NCBI RefSeq assembly: GCF_001421745.1
Contig: NZ_LMKW01000011.1
Location: 248,001 to 312,000 of the forward strand
DNA from: Sphingomonas sp. Leaf230
Lineage (GTDB): Bacteria > Pseudomonadota > Alphaproteobacteria > Sphingomonadales > Sphingomonadaceae
DNA: 64,000 nucleotides
Reading direction: 5' to 3'
Under the pieces are notes generated by a model. The model saw only the letters and a program-made list of their open reading frames with translations, did no database searches and was not told where the DNA came from. The translations under genes were made by a program, and so were the position numbers. Positions 11,314 to 21,479 of the stretch are shown here, in pieces. Positions within the stretch are counted from its first letter, which is position 1. Each line of letters opens with the position of its first letter.

Positions 11314-12756
11314 ATGTTTAGCCTGCGTCACCGATCGGGGCAGGCAATTCTGCTGCTCCTCGTCGCCTTCGCGCTCCGTAGTCCGTTCTTCGGCAATCCG
11401 GTGATCCATAGCGACGAGCAATTCTACCTGCTGGTCGGCGATCGCCTGCTGCACGGCGCATGGCCATTCGTCGACATCTTCGATCGCAAGCCGGTCGGCC
11501 TGTTCCTGATCTTCGCCGCCATCCGCAGCGTCGGCGGCGATGGCGTGCTGATGTACCAGCTTGCCGCGACGCTCGTCGCCACCGCCACGGCATTCCTGGT
11601 CGCGCGGATCGTCAGCCGCCTGTCTTCCGATGATGCGAACCCGGTGGCGAGCGTCGGCGCGGCGCTGATCTATCTCGTGTGGATCATCGTGTTCGACGGT
11701 GCGGGCGGGCAGTCGGCAATATGGGGCAATGCCTTGATGGCGGCCGCCGCGCTGCTGGTGCTCGATACGACGCGCGGCCACCGGCATATCTCCTTGCGCG
11801 GTGCCGGTGCGATGCTGCTGATCGGCCTGGCGATGCAGATCAAGTACACCGCCATGTTCGAGGGGATATTCTTCGGCCTGACGCTGGTGTGGGCCGCGTA
11901 TCGCGAGGGGCGGTCTATCGGTCGCCTGGCGGCCGATGCCGGATTGTGGATCGGCGCAGCGCTGTTCCCGACCGCGCTTGCCTGGGCAGTCTATGCCGCG
12001 GCCGGCCACGGCGACGCCTTCGTCTTCGCCAATTTCCTGTCGATCTTCGGTCAGCAGGACGACGATACGCTCAGCTCCAACCTGCTGAAGCTGCTGGGCG
12101 GCGTGGGCATGAGCCTGCCGCTCGCCTGGCTTGCGTGGCGTGGCCGTCGGGCGGGAAGCTTCGCGCTCGGATGGCTCGCGGCAGCGGTGATCGCGATCCT
12201 CATCATGCACACGTTCGAGCTGCTCTATCTGCTGCCCCTCGCGCTGCCGCTGTCGGTCGCGGCCGGCACGGGGCTGAGCAGCCCGACCGTCCGCACGACC
12301 ATGGTCCGCCTTGCCGCCGTACTGGTGTTCGGCGCGCTCGCGGCGACAATCATGACCAGCGTCCGCATCGGACGGCGCGGCAATGCGCGCCAGATCGCGG
12401 AACTTGTCCAGATGATCGGCCAGCAACCCCGCGGCTGCATGTTCGCCTATGGCAGCGAACCGATCCTCTATTTCCTGACCCGGTCCTGCCTGCCGACGCC
12501 GTATATCTTCCGGAGTCATCTGGGCCAGGCGGCCGAATCGCACGGCACGGGGATCGATCCGGTCGTGGAAGTCGCGCGGTTGCTCGCAGCCCGGCCCGGC
12601 GTGATCGTCGTACGCGCGCCCAAGCCCACCACGAACCTCGCGACCCAGGCGCTCGTACTGCGCGCGATCGCCACGCGGTATCGACTGGTCGGCTCGGTGA
12701 AGATCGGCGGGTTGCCGCAGAGCGTCTATCGACTGCGCACCGACGCTGCCCGTTGA
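11314..12756 (+). CDS. GT39/ArnT-like polytopic membrane glycosyltransferase
   Basis: A 480-aa integral membrane protein starting MFSLRHRSGQAILLLLVAFA, with many hydrophobic segments through residue 370 and a soluble C-terminus. The acidic pair in NPVIHSDEQFYLLVGDRLLHG in the first external loop, followed by PFVDIFDRKPVGLF, is typical of lipid-linked-sugar glycosyltransferases (GT39/GT83, PMT/ArnT-like), where an early Asp-Glu acts in catalysis. It probably moves a sugar from a polyprenyl phosphate donor on the periplasmic face; acceptor unknown. The ATG at 11314 has ttagga upstream. It is linked to the aspartic protease gene. Confidence 0.78.
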   Translation: MFSLRHRSGQAILLLLVAFALRSPFFGNPVIHSDEQFYLLVGDRLLHGAWPFVDIFDRKPVGLFLIFAAIRSVGGDGVLMYQLAATLVATATAFLVARIVSRLSSDDANPVASVGAALIYLVWIIVFDGAGGQSAIWGNALMAAAALLVLDTTRGHRHISLRGAGAMLLIGLAMQIKYTAMFEGIFFGLTLVWAAYREGRSIGRLAADAGLWIGAALFPTALAWAVYAAAGHGDAFVFANFLSIFGQQDDDTLSSNLLKLLGGVGMSLPLAWLAWRGRRAGSFALGWLAAAVIAILIMHTFELLYLLPLALPLSVAAGTGLSSPTVRTTMVRLAAVLVFGALAATIMTSVRIGRRGNARQIAELVQMIGQQPRGCMFAYGSEPILYFLTRSCLPTPYIFRSHLGQAAESHGTGIDPVVEVARLLAARPGVIVVRAPKPTTNLATQALVLRAIATRYRLVGSVKIGGLPQSVYRLRTDAAR

Positions 12757-12771
12757 CGAGGCGCGGTTACC

Positions 12772-12960
12772 TCAGGTCTTGAACGCGAGGCCGATCGTCA
12801 CCGCGAGTCCGATCAGCGCCAGCATCTGGACGGTCGGCCAGTCGACCCAGCCCACCGAATCCGGGTCGCGCCGACGGCGCCGTCTGCGTTCGCCAAGCCC
12901 CGCCACAACGGCCAGCACGGCCAGTCCGCCGCTTGCACTCCACAACACCGGCGCCCCCAT
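12772..12960 (-). CDS. Small membrane protein, unknown
   Basis: A 62-aa open frame (MGAPVLWSASGGLAVLAVVA...) with two hydrophobic stretches around a basic cluster of arginines near residues 25-31. It starts 12 bp after the phaR stop with ttggact upstream, so it may be translated from the phaR message. The translation looks like a real small membrane protein rather than an arginine-rich shadow frame, but no family is recognised. Confidence 0.5.
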   Translation of the reverse strand: MGAPVLWSASGGLAVLAVVAGLGERRRRRRRDPDSVGWVDWPTVQMLALIGLAVTIGLAFKT

Positions 12961-12972
12961 CAGTCCAAGCGT

Positions 12973-13515
12973 TCAGCCGAGCTTCTCGACCTTTTCCTGC
13001 AACTTGGCGAGTTCGTTGCGCAGCGCCGCAATCTCGTCGTCCTTGCTGGCGGCGGGTGCAGGCGCAGGTGCGGGCGGCGTCATCGCCTGTGTTGCGGCGT
13101 CGAACATCTCGAGGTTGCGCTTGGCGATGTCGGCGAAGGGCGAGTTCGCGAACGCGCCTTCGACCGCGGACTTGAACTGGTCGTGGTTGCGACGGAAGCT
13201 GTCCATCGACGCCTCCAGATAGCCGGGCACCATCGTCTGCATCGAATCGCCGTACATGGAGATTAGCTGGCGCAGGAAGTTCACCGGCATCATCGTCTCG
13301 CCGCGGCTCTCCTCCTCCATGATGATCTGCGTGAGGACGTTGTGCGTGATGTCCTCGTCGGTCTTCGCATCGACCACCTTGAAGTCGCGTCCCTCGCGAG
13401 TCATCGTCGCGAGATGATCGAGCGTGATGTAGGATGACGACTCGGTGTTATAGAGCCGCCTGTTGGCGTACTTCTTGATGATGACGATTCCGTCGGCAGC
13501 CTTTTGCTTCTTCAT
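12973..13515 (-). CDS. phaR: Polyhydroxyalkanoate synthesis repressor PhaR
   Basis: A 180-aa cytoplasmic regulator that binds PHA and phasin/PHA promoters. The N-terminal DNA-binding/PHB-accumulation domain is clear: VIIKKYANRRLYNTESSSYI, then ITHNVLTQIIMEEESRGETM. The middle part, LISMYGDSMQTMVPGYLE, is the second conserved block, and the C-terminus is a predicted coiled coil (DEIAALRNELAKLQEKVEKL). It is divergent from the PHA synthase-like gene with only 14 bp between start codons, so their promoters must overlap the opposite coding regions or lie inside them. Confidence 0.96.
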   Translation of the reverse strand: MKKQKAADGIVIIKKYANRRLYNTESSSYITLDHLATMTREGRDFKVVDAKTDEDITHNVLTQIIMEEESRGETMMPVNFLRQLISMYGDSMQTMVPGYLEASMDSFRRNHDQFKSAVEGAFANSPFADIAKRNLEMFDAATQAMTPPAPAPAPAASKDDEIAALRNELAKLQEKVEKLG

Positions 13516-13529
13516 GGATCCCCCGTCTT

Positions 13530-14588
13530 ATGTTTGAAACGGAGGCTACAGTCTTTGATGACGCACCGCAACAAGGTCCGAGGCCCTTACCCTTGTTCCT
13601 TTCCGTGCTGCGCAACGAGACTGCAGCATCGCCGGAACGCATGGCCCGCGCGCTAGCGGGATTGCGCGCTTATCAGGGCGCACCGCGAGAGGAACGCCCT
13701 GTTCCGCGGCCTGCGATCCACCGCGCCGGCCGGGTCGCGCTGCGCGACTATGGGGGCGAAGGGCGTCCCGTCGTGTTCGTACCATCGTTGATAAACCCGC
13801 CTGACATCCTCGATCATTCGCCCGAGTCTTCGCTGGTGCAATGGATCGCCAAGCAAGGATTCCACGTTTGGCTGGTCGACTGGGGATCGCCCGGCGACGC
13901 GGACCGCGACCTCGATCTGGCGGCGCATGTCGAGCGGTTGCTCGTCCCGCTGCTCCAGGCACTCCCCGAGCCGCCGGTACTGGTCGGCTATTGCCTCGGC
14001 GGTACGCTCGCACTGGGCGCCGCTGCGATCACGCCCACCGCCGGTGTCGCGACGATCGCCGCCCCGTGGCACTTTGCTGGTTATGGCGAAGGCCGTCCCA
14101 CGCTCGCCGCGACCTGGGCCGCGGTCCAGCCCGCCGCCGCGATGCTCGGCCTCCTCCCGATGGAAGTGCTCCAGGCCGGCTTCTGGCAACTCGACCCGAC
14201 ACGCACGATCGCCAAATACGAAGCCTTCGCCGATCTCGCCCCAGACAGCGACGCGGCCCGCGCATTCGTCCGGCTCGAGGACTGGGCCAACGCCGGCGCG
14301 CCCCTACCCTACGCCGCCGCCGCCTCGCTGTTCGAGGACTGCATCGCCAACGACCTGCCCGGCAAGGGCCGCTGGGAGATCGCTGGCACCCCGGTCGCCC
14401 CGCTCACACTAGCCTGCCCCACGGTCGAGTTCGTATCGCTCAGCGACCGCATCGTCCCCGCCGCCACCGCGATCGGCCTCGCCGACCGCCGCGATCTTGG
14501 CGCAGGCCATGTCGGCATGATCGTCGGCCGCTCTGCACGCGCGCGCCTTTGGGAACCGCTCGCCAACTGGATCGCCGCGCTCGGCTGA
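13530..14588 (+). CDS. PHA synthase-like alpha/beta hydrolase
   Basis: A 352-aa protein related to polyhydroxyalkanoate synthases. Like PhaC it has Cys in place of Ser in the nucleophile elbow (VGYCLGGTL, Cys near 154). It also has VVFVPSLINPPDILD, VWLVDWGSP, a later Asp in SLSDRIVPA and His in GAGHVGMIVG. It is as short as class III PhaC, but I see no phaE partner, so it may be a divergent synthase or a depolymerase-like relative. The neighbours phaR and a thiolase support a PHA role. The start is uncertain because no good ribosome site precedes the ATG at 13530; a GTG or ATG 70-110 bp later is possible. Confidence 0.8.
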   Translation: MFETEATVFDDAPQQGPRPLPLFLSVLRNETAASPERMARALAGLRAYQGAPREERPVPRPAIHRAGRVALRDYGGEGRPVVFVPSLINPPDILDHSPESSLVQWIAKQGFHVWLVDWGSPGDADRDLDLAAHVERLLVPLLQALPEPPVLVGYCLGGTLALGAAAITPTAGVATIAAPWHFAGYGEGRPTLAATWAAVQPAAAMLGLLPMEVLQAGFWQLDPTRTIAKYEAFADLAPDSDAARAFVRLEDWANAGAPLPYAAAASLFEDCIANDLPGKGRWEIAGTPVAPLTLACPTVEFVSLSDRIVPAATAIGLADRRDLGAGHVGMIVGRSARARLWEPLANWIAALG

Positions 14589-14621
14589 CCTACATGGGGT
14601 CCAACCATAGAGGATCCCGAC

Positions 14622-15809
<1,188 letters not shown>

Positions 15810-15836
15810 GACCCCAAAATCCCGTAACTTTGTATC

Positions 15837-15848
15837 GATAGCGCTACC
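15837..15848. promoter_or_regulatory. LacI-family operator-like palindrome
   Basis: The sequence gatagcgctacc closely matches the TGGTAGCGCTACCA-type operators with central CG used by LacI-family sugar regulators upstream of TonB receptors in Xanthomonas and Caulobacter. It lies about 150 bp before the start of the large TonB receptor. The match is by eye and no regulator gene is present in the window. Confidence 0.5.
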
Positions 15849-15851
15849 GGG

Positions 15852-15879
15852 TGTGACAAATTGTGACGATTTTGTCACA
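15852..15879. promoter_or_regulatory. Inverted repeat tgtgacaaa...tttgtcaca
   Basis: Nine-base perfect arms around a 10-base centre that repeats ttgtgac. It lies directly after the LacI-like site, between phaA and the TonB receptor gene. It could be an operator or the hairpin ending the phaA message, but lacks a T-run. An inner tgtga and tcaca pair has 8 bases between, not the 6 of a CRP site. Confidence 0.45.
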
Positions 15880-15998
15880 TCCGGTTGCAAACGTACAGGT
15901 GAGCTCATCTCAACCTGAACACAGGCTTGCCAGTTCGCTGCTATGCGGGCTGTATGTCACCCATAACGGCAAAAGTGCCGGAAAATGGGGGACATTAA

Positions 15999-18900
15999 TT
16001 GTCTAGAGCACGTGATTTCCTATCTGCGACGATCCTTGCGGCCGGAGCTGTCATCCTGCCGTCCGCGGCATCCGCGCAGGTCGCACCCGCGACGGCCGGA
16101 GGAGTGCCCGACGGTGCTAATTCTCAGGCTTGCACGCCAACCCCGGGGTCGCCTTGCCCGGACGGCACGACGCTGGAGAGCGCAGACGGCCAAGAAGCCA
16201 AAAATGGTGAAATCACCGTTACGGGCTCACGCATTCGTCGCCCTAACCTAGACTCGGCCGTCCCGATCACCTCGATCGCTGGCGACGTCTTCTTCCAGCG
16301 CGGCAACACCAACGTGGGTGACACGCTGAACGATCTGCCGCAGCTGCGCAGCACGTTCTCGCAGCAGAATCCCGGCTCGGGCATCGGCATCGCCGGTCTC
16401 AGCCTGCTCGATCTTCGTGGACTCGGCACGTCGCGTACACTGGTGTTGGTCAATGGCCGTCGTCACGTTCCAGCCGATATCCTTAACAACGCGGTTTCGC
16501 CCGACGTCAGTTCAATTCCGAACGACCTGATCGAGCGGGTCGACATCGTTACCGGTGCTCAATCGTCGGTCTACGGCTCTGACGCGATCGCCGGTGTCGT
16601 CAACTTCGTGCTGCGCGACAGCTACGACGGCGCGCAGATCCGCGGCCAGGCTGGCGTTTCCGAAAAGGGCTTCGGCGGCAATCAGTACGTGTCGGCGATG
16701 GTCGGCAAGAACTTCGCCGATGGCCGTGGCAATTTGACGCTGCACGGTGAATACTCGCATCAGGAGCGTGTTTTCGGATCGGACATTCCCTCGTTCCGCC
16801 GCGTTGACGGACTTGGCATCGTCGATGTTGATCCTGCAGGCCTGCCCAACGGCAGCGACGGTTTCCCAGATCGTATCTTCCTCCGCGACATCCGTAGCGC
16901 CGCCATTAACCGCTATGGTCTGGTCCCGATCACGCAGCTGTCGACCAACCCCGGTTGCGGTACGGGGATCGGCTCCACCAACGGGGCGCCCGGCACAACG
17001 GGTGGCACGGCGTATAACTGCACCTACGTCTTCTCGCAGGACGGACGCCTCACGCCCCAGACCGGCACCCGTTACGGCCAAGGTATCATCGGCGGCATTC
17101 TCGGCGGCAACGGCCAGACCGGTCGAGAAGGTCAACTTTTGTCGGTGCTGCCGTACCAGCAGCGGTTGAACTTCAACCTCCTTGGCCACTTCAAGGTCAG
17201 CGATGCATTCGTGCCCTTTATCGAAGCCAAGTGGAATCGTGTCGATGCGGTCGGATCCAACGCTGGACCGTCGTTCATCCAGGGGACTTTTAGCCAGTTG
17301 GATCTGCGCGAGCGCGTTCGCCTCGACAACCCGTTCCTCAATCCGGCTGACCGCGCAACGCTTGCCAATGCAATCCTAGCGTCAGGCTGCAACACCAGCC
17401 TGACGGCCGCCTGCTCGCCGACGGGAAGCCGCTCGACGTTCGGCGGTCAAGGTATCGGCGGCCCTCTGAACGCAGCGGATCGCGCGGCAATCGCAGCTGG
17501 AACCTATCGCTTCGTGGACTCGCGTGTCCTTGCCGACTCCGGAATTCGCGACGAGAAGTTCCGTCGTGACACCTACCGGATCGTCGGTGGCGTACGCGGC
17601 AACTTCAACGACGACTGGAACTACGAAATCTCGGGCAACTACGGCAAGTTCAAGGAAGACACGACGACGTTCGGCTATCTCGACAAGCAGCGCTTCCTGC
17701 TGTCGCTCGACGCAGGCCGTAACCCGGCAAACGGCCAGATCCAGTGCCGCGCACAGTTCGATGCGGCTTCCGCGGTGCCGTTCGCCGGCAGCGACGCGCG
17801 TCTCGCCAGCGACATCGCGGCGTGCGTTCCCTACAACCCGTTCGGTGGCGCGGACAACTCGGCAGCGGCGAACTACTTCCGCTACAACGCCCGCCACAAG
17901 GCAAGCCTGTCGCAGCTCGATATCCAGGGCTTTGTCGGAGGCGATCTGAGCCAGCTGTTCGAACTGCCGGGTGGTCCGATCGGCTTCTCGCTCGGTGGCG
18001 AATATCGCAAGGAGCGTGCACGTTACCAGAACGATCCGTTCGTCGAGAGCGGCGCGACCAATGCGGTCATCATCGGCGAGTTCGACCCGCCTGCGTTCGA
18101 GGTGAAGGAAGCGTTCGGCGAAATCCGCATTCCGCTGTTGAAGAACATGCCGTTCTTCCACGAACTGACGTTCAACGGTGCAGGGCGCGTGTCCGACTAC
18201 AAGGGCTCCGTCGGCACGGTCTATACTTACAACTTTGGCGGAGAATGGGCTCCGATCCCCGACATCCGCTTCCGTGCGAACTACGGCAAGTCGGTTCGTG
18301 CACCGAACGTGTCGGAAACCGGCTTCCCGGCAGTGCCCAACTTCGCACCGGGCTTCCTCGATCCTTGCGCGTCGGGCAACATCGCCAACAACCCCAATCG
18401 TGCGGGCAACTGCCTCGCCGACCTCGGTGCCGGCTTGCTCGCAGGACTGCCAAACGTCTCATATTCGCTGAACATCATCAGCGGCAGCAATCCGAACCTG
18501 GATGCCGAGACCTCTAAGTCGCTCACTCTGGGCGGCGTGTTTACCCCGCGTGCCGTGCCCGGCCTGTCGCTGAGCGTCGATTATTATGACATCAAGGTGA
18601 ACAACGTCATCGTCTCGCTGACGGCACAGACGATCGCTAACAACTGCTATGACCAGGCTACGACCAGCAACATCTTCTGCTCGCTCTTCACGCGCTTCCG
18701 TGGGCCAGGCACCGGATCGTTCGGTGAGCAGCCGGGTCAGATCCTCGGCAACTCGCTGGTGTCGGCAGGCGTAAACTTTGCCAAGCGCGTCCGTCGCGGC
18801 ATCGACGTCAACGTCGGCTACCGTGCGGAAATTGCCAACGACGTCCGGATCAACTCGAGTGTGATCTATGTCCATGGCCTTGAAAGCAGCAACTTCGAGA

Positions 18901-19337
18901 ACCCGGCAATCCCGTCATTCGAGAACAGGTTGCTCGGCGAACTCGGCGATCCGGTCGACGAAGTCCGCTTCGACACCGACCTTAGCGTAGGTGCGGTCAG
19001 CTTCGGTTATCGGCTCCGCTATATTGGGCCGATGTGGGTGAACGCGTACGAAGACTTCAACGCGCTGCAATCGGCATGCACGCCTGCCGGTTGTCCACCA
19101 GTCAACGCGGATTACTCGGATATCCGCAAGTACCCGAACGTCTTCTACAACGACGTACGGTTCACCTGGAACCTGTCGAACCAGGGCGGTGCCGGCGATG
19201 ACTTCCAGTTCTACTTCGGTGTCGACAACGTTCTGAACAAGCTGCCGCCGCTCGGCAGTTCCGGCACCGGCGCCGGCAGCTCGATCTACGACATCCGTGG
19301 GCGTAACTTCTATGCGGGCGTCCGCGCACGCTTCTGA
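15999..19337 (+). CDS. TonB-dependent outer-membrane receptor, large
   Basis: An 1112-aa outer-membrane transporter. The start is a TTG at 15999, chosen because aaatgggggac precedes it at good spacing and a signal peptide follows (SATILAAGAVILPSAASAQ). Next are a short Pro/Thr-rich linker, the TonB-box-like NGEITVTGSRIRRPN and the plug domain (LSLLDLRGLGTSRTLVLVNG, then QSSVYGSDAIAGVVNF). The long barrel ends with the usual aromatic C-terminus GRNFYAGVRARF. Ligand unknown. The upstream LacI-like operator hints at a carbohydrate, which is inference. A strong terminator follows the gene. Confidence 0.93.
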   Translation: MSRARDFLSATILAAGAVILPSAASAQVAPATAGGVPDGANSQACTPTPGSPCPDGTTLESADGQEAKNGEITVTGSRIRRPNLDSAVPITSIAGDVFFQRGNTNVGDTLNDLPQLRSTFSQQNPGSGIGIAGLSLLDLRGLGTSRTLVLVNGRRHVPADILNNAVSPDVSSIPNDLIERVDIVTGAQSSVYGSDAIAGVVNFVLRDSYDGAQIRGQAGVSEKGFGGNQYVSAMVGKNFADGRGNLTLHGEYSHQERVFGSDIPSFRRVDGLGIVDVDPAGLPNGSDGFPDRIFLRDIRSAAINRYGLVPITQLSTNPGCGTGIGSTNGAPGTTGGTAYNCTYVFSQDGRLTPQTGTRYGQGIIGGILGGNGQTGREGQLLSVLPYQQRLNFNLLGHFKVSDAFVPFIEAKWNRVDAVGSNAGPSFIQGTFSQLDLRERVRLDNPFLNPADRATLANAILASGCNTSLTAACSPTGSRSTFGGQGIGGPLNAADRAAIAAGTYRFVDSRVLADSGIRDEKFRRDTYRIVGGVRGNFNDDWNYEISGNYGKFKEDTTTFGYLDKQRFLLSLDAGRNPANGQIQCRAQFDAASAVPFAGSDARLASDIAACVPYNPFGGADNSAAANYFRYNARHKASLSQLDIQGFVGGDLSQLFELPGGPIGFSLGGEYRKERARYQNDPFVESGATNAVIIGEFDPPAFEVKEAFGEIRIPLLKNMPFFHELTFNGAGRVSDYKGSVGTVYTYNFGGEWAPIPDIRFRANYGKSVRAPNVSETGFPAVPNFAPGFLDPCASGNIANNPNRAGNCLADLGAGLLAGLPNVSYSLNIISGSNPNLDAETSKSLTLGGVFTPRAVPGLSLSVDYYDIKVNNVIVSLTAQTIANNCYDQATTSNIFCSLFTRFRGPGTGSFGEQPGQILGNSLVSAGVNFAKRVRRGIDVNVGYRAEIANDVRINSSVIYVHGLESSNFENPAIPSFENRLLGELGDPVDEVRFDTDLSVGAVSFGYRLRYIGPMWVNAYEDFNALQSACTPAGCPPVNADYSDIRKYPNVFYNDVRFTWNLSNQGGAGDDFQFYFGVDNVLNKLPPLGSSGTGAGSSIYDIRGRNFYAGVRARF

Positions 19338-19371
19338 TCCGGTTCCAAACGAACCAGACGTGCGATATTGT

Positions 19372-19405
19372 GGGGTCGGTGGTTTCCACCGGCCCCCTTT
19401 TTTTT
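19372..19405 (+). terminator. Rho-independent terminator after the TonB receptor
   Basis: Stem ggggtcggtgg pairs with ccaccggcccc across a ttt loop and is followed by eight T residues. The hairpin is ideal for intrinsic termination. It ends 11 bp before the next ATG, so the dioxygenase gene is either read through or has a promoter inside the receptor gene. Confidence 0.9.
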
Positions 19406-19416
19406 ATGGGTGACGA

Positions 19417-20400
19417 ATGATCCACGATCCCGTTGCGCAAGCCGATCGCCTGCTCGCCGCAGGCCGCGTTCGCGACGCCGTGATGCTGATCGAGCAGGCT
19501 GGCCATTCGGGCAACATCGATGCGCTGTTCCGGCATGCGACGTGGAAGCTCGCGGGTACTCCCATCCCGCGCGATTTGCCCGGCGCGCGCGTCCTGCTTC
19601 GACAGGCGACGTCGCTGGGCAATCCAGAAGCGGCGCTCGTCGAGATCGCACTGACTGCGAACGGCAGTGGCGCCCCAGCGGATTGGGCCGGCGCCCGCGC
19701 TTTGCTCGACGCGGCGGCGGGAACCGATCAGGTCGCCGCCGACCAACTGACCCTGCTTGATGCAATGACGCTAACCAAAGACGGTGCGCCAATCGATCCA
19801 CCACGCGCGCAGAGGATCGGCGAGAACCCCGACGTTCGGCATATCGCCCGGCTATTCACGCAGGAGGAGTGCCTCCATATCGCCCAGTGCGCGGCCGATA
19901 TGCTTCAACCCGCGACGGTCGCCGATCCGCGGACCGGGCGTAACGTCGCCAACCCGGTCCGCACGTCCGATGGCGCCGTCATCGGCCCGACCCGCGAGAC
20001 GCTGGTCGTCCAGGCGCTGAACCGACGCCTTGCGGCCGTCACCGGGACAGACTGGCGGCAAGGCGAAGCGCTGTCGATATTACGCTACCAACCCGGCCAG
20101 CAGTTCCGACCGCATGTCGATGCATTGCCGGTCACGAGCAACCAGCGCATCCGGACTGTCCTGGTCTATCTGAACGAAGGCTTTGCTGGCGGCGCGACCT
20201 ATTTCGTGAACAACGCACTCAGGGTGACGCCACGCACCGGCGATGCGATCATCTTCGACAATGTTCGCGCGGATGGCTCGATCGATCCGGCGACGCAACA
20301 TGCGGGAGAACCGGTCACCGCCGGGGTCAAGTGGCTCGCAACACGCTGGATTCGCGCGCGACCGTTCAGTGTCTGGACCGGCCCCGAAAACGCGGCATGA
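19417..20400 (+). CDS. 2-oxoglutarate/Fe(II) dioxygenase, prolyl 4-hydroxylase-like
   Basis: A 327-aa protein with an N-terminal helical region resembling Sel1/TPR repeats (AGHSGNIDALFRHATWKLAG and later LLRQATSLGNPEAALVEIAL) and a C-terminal P4H-type double-stranded beta-helix. Iron ligands are His and Asp in FRPHVDALP and the distal His in QHAGEPVTAGVKW, where the Lys would bind 2-oxoglutarate. RTVLVYLNEGFAGGATYF is typical of the family. Genes of this kind often follow TonB receptors in sphingomonads and Caulobacter. The role is unknown. It lies convergent to alr with 4 bp between stops. Confidence 0.85.
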   Translation: MIHDPVAQADRLLAAGRVRDAVMLIEQAGHSGNIDALFRHATWKLAGTPIPRDLPGARVLLRQATSLGNPEAALVEIALTANGSGAPADWAGARALLDAAAGTDQVAADQLTLLDAMTLTKDGAPIDPPRAQRIGENPDVRHIARLFTQEECLHIAQCAADMLQPATVADPRTGRNVANPVRTSDGAVIGPTRETLVVQALNRRLAAVTGTDWRQGEALSILRYQPGQQFRPHVDALPVTSNQRIRTVLVYLNEGFAGGATYFVNNALRVTPRTGDAIIFDNVRADGSIDPATQHAGEPVTAGVKWLATRWIRARPFSVWTGPENAA

Positions 20401-20404
20401 TCGC

Positions 20405-21439
20405 TCAATTCCACATCCGCACGAACCGGCCGCCCAGCCCTGTCAGCAACTCGTACTGGCTCATGCCTGACGCCGCCGCCGCCGCAGGAAGTCGATAGTC
20501 GAACGACACCCAGTCCCCCTCGATCTCGTCCCCCGCCAGGGCGATCGCCACCAGGTCCATCGAAACGCGGCCCAGAACCGGCAAATCGTTGCCCGCAACG
20601 GACGACGCTGTTCCGATATTGGAAAAACCCCGCCAATAGCCGTCCGCATAGCCGAGGTTGACGATTCCCACCTCGGTATCGACAGCCGCATACCACTGCG
20701 CATTGTAACCGACGCTCCCACCCCTGGAGACGCGACGCCGTTGTAGTATCTGCGCTTCGGGCCTGACCACTTGTCGGATCAGATCGCCCAGTTCGGGCCG
20801 GGGGATGCCGCCATACAGAGCAAGGCCGGGCCGTGTCAGGTCGAACGCATATCGCTCGCCAAGCGCGACTCCCCCCGAGTTTGCCAAGCTCATGCGTTTA
20901 GCCATCGTCCTACCGACCAACGCCGCAAACCGGTCGCGCTGTTCCGCGTTCATCAGCGAATCCTCGTCAGCGCAGGCCAGGTGGCTCATCAGCGTTTCGA
21001 TCTGGAGCCCGTCGAGTAGGCCGCTTGCGACGTCGTCCGCCGACACGCCGAGGCGGTTCATGCCGGTGTCGACCATGACGTCGCACACGCCGCCCCCGGC
21101 TGCCTTCCAGCGCGCAACTTGTGTCGGGGTGTTGAGGACCGGGCGGGCGAAGCTGGCGGCTGCGGCGGGCATGTCTTCCGCGCGGACGCCGTGGAGGACG
21201 GAAACCGTCAGGCCCAGCGGCGCGAGTTCGGCGGCTTCCTGCCAGTTCGAGACGAAGAAGTCGCGGCACCCTGCGTGTGCCAGGCGGCTCGCGACTTCGA
21301 TCGCACCGAGACCGTAGCCGTTCGCCTTCACCGCGGCGCCGCACGCTGCGGTGCCGCTCATGCGGTCGAGCGTGCGCCAGTTCTGGACGAGAGCGTCGCC
21401 GTCTAGGCGCAGGCGGAGGGGGGCATGAATATCGATCAC
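20405..21439 (-). CDS. alr: Alanine racemase
   Basis: PLP enzyme interconverting L- and D-alanine for peptidoglycan. At 344 aa it is slightly short but complete. The PLP lysine is Lys38 in CGAAVKANGYGLGAIEVA; the second catalytic base is in GSVGYNAQWY. It also has MVDTGMNRLGV, LANSGGVAL, VNLGYADGYWRGFSN and GRVSMDLVAIAL. The frame runs further upstream, but the family begins near VIDIHAPLRLRLDG, so I chose the GTG at 21439. It follows btuD by 40 bp on the same strand and may be transcribed from the B12 operon. Confidence 0.95.
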   Translation of the reverse strand: MIDIHAPLRLRLDGDALVQNWRTLDRMSGTAACGAAVKANGYGLGAIEVASRLAHAGCRDFFVSNWQEAAELAPLGLTVSVLHGVRAEDMPAAAASFARPVLNTPTQVARWKAAGGGVCDVMVDTGMNRLGVSADDVASGLLDGLQIETLMSHLACADEDSLMNAEQRDRFAALVGRTMAKRMSLANSGGVALGERYAFDLTRPGLALYGGIPRPELGDLIRQVVRPEAQILQRRRVSRGGSVGYNAQWYAAVDTEVGIVNLGYADGYWRGFSNIGTASSVAGNDLPVLGRVSMDLVAIALAGDEIEGDWVSFDYRLPAAAAASGMSQYELLTGLGGRFVRMWN

Positions 21440-21479
21440 CCGGCGTGGGATAGTGCCGCGGGCGCGGCGCGTCGACCGT

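Noticed and set aside
15862-15879. CRP-like tgtga...tcaca site
   Set aside because: The half-sites are 8 bases apart instead of 6, so it does not fit the CRP consensus; kept only as an unspecified inverted repeat.
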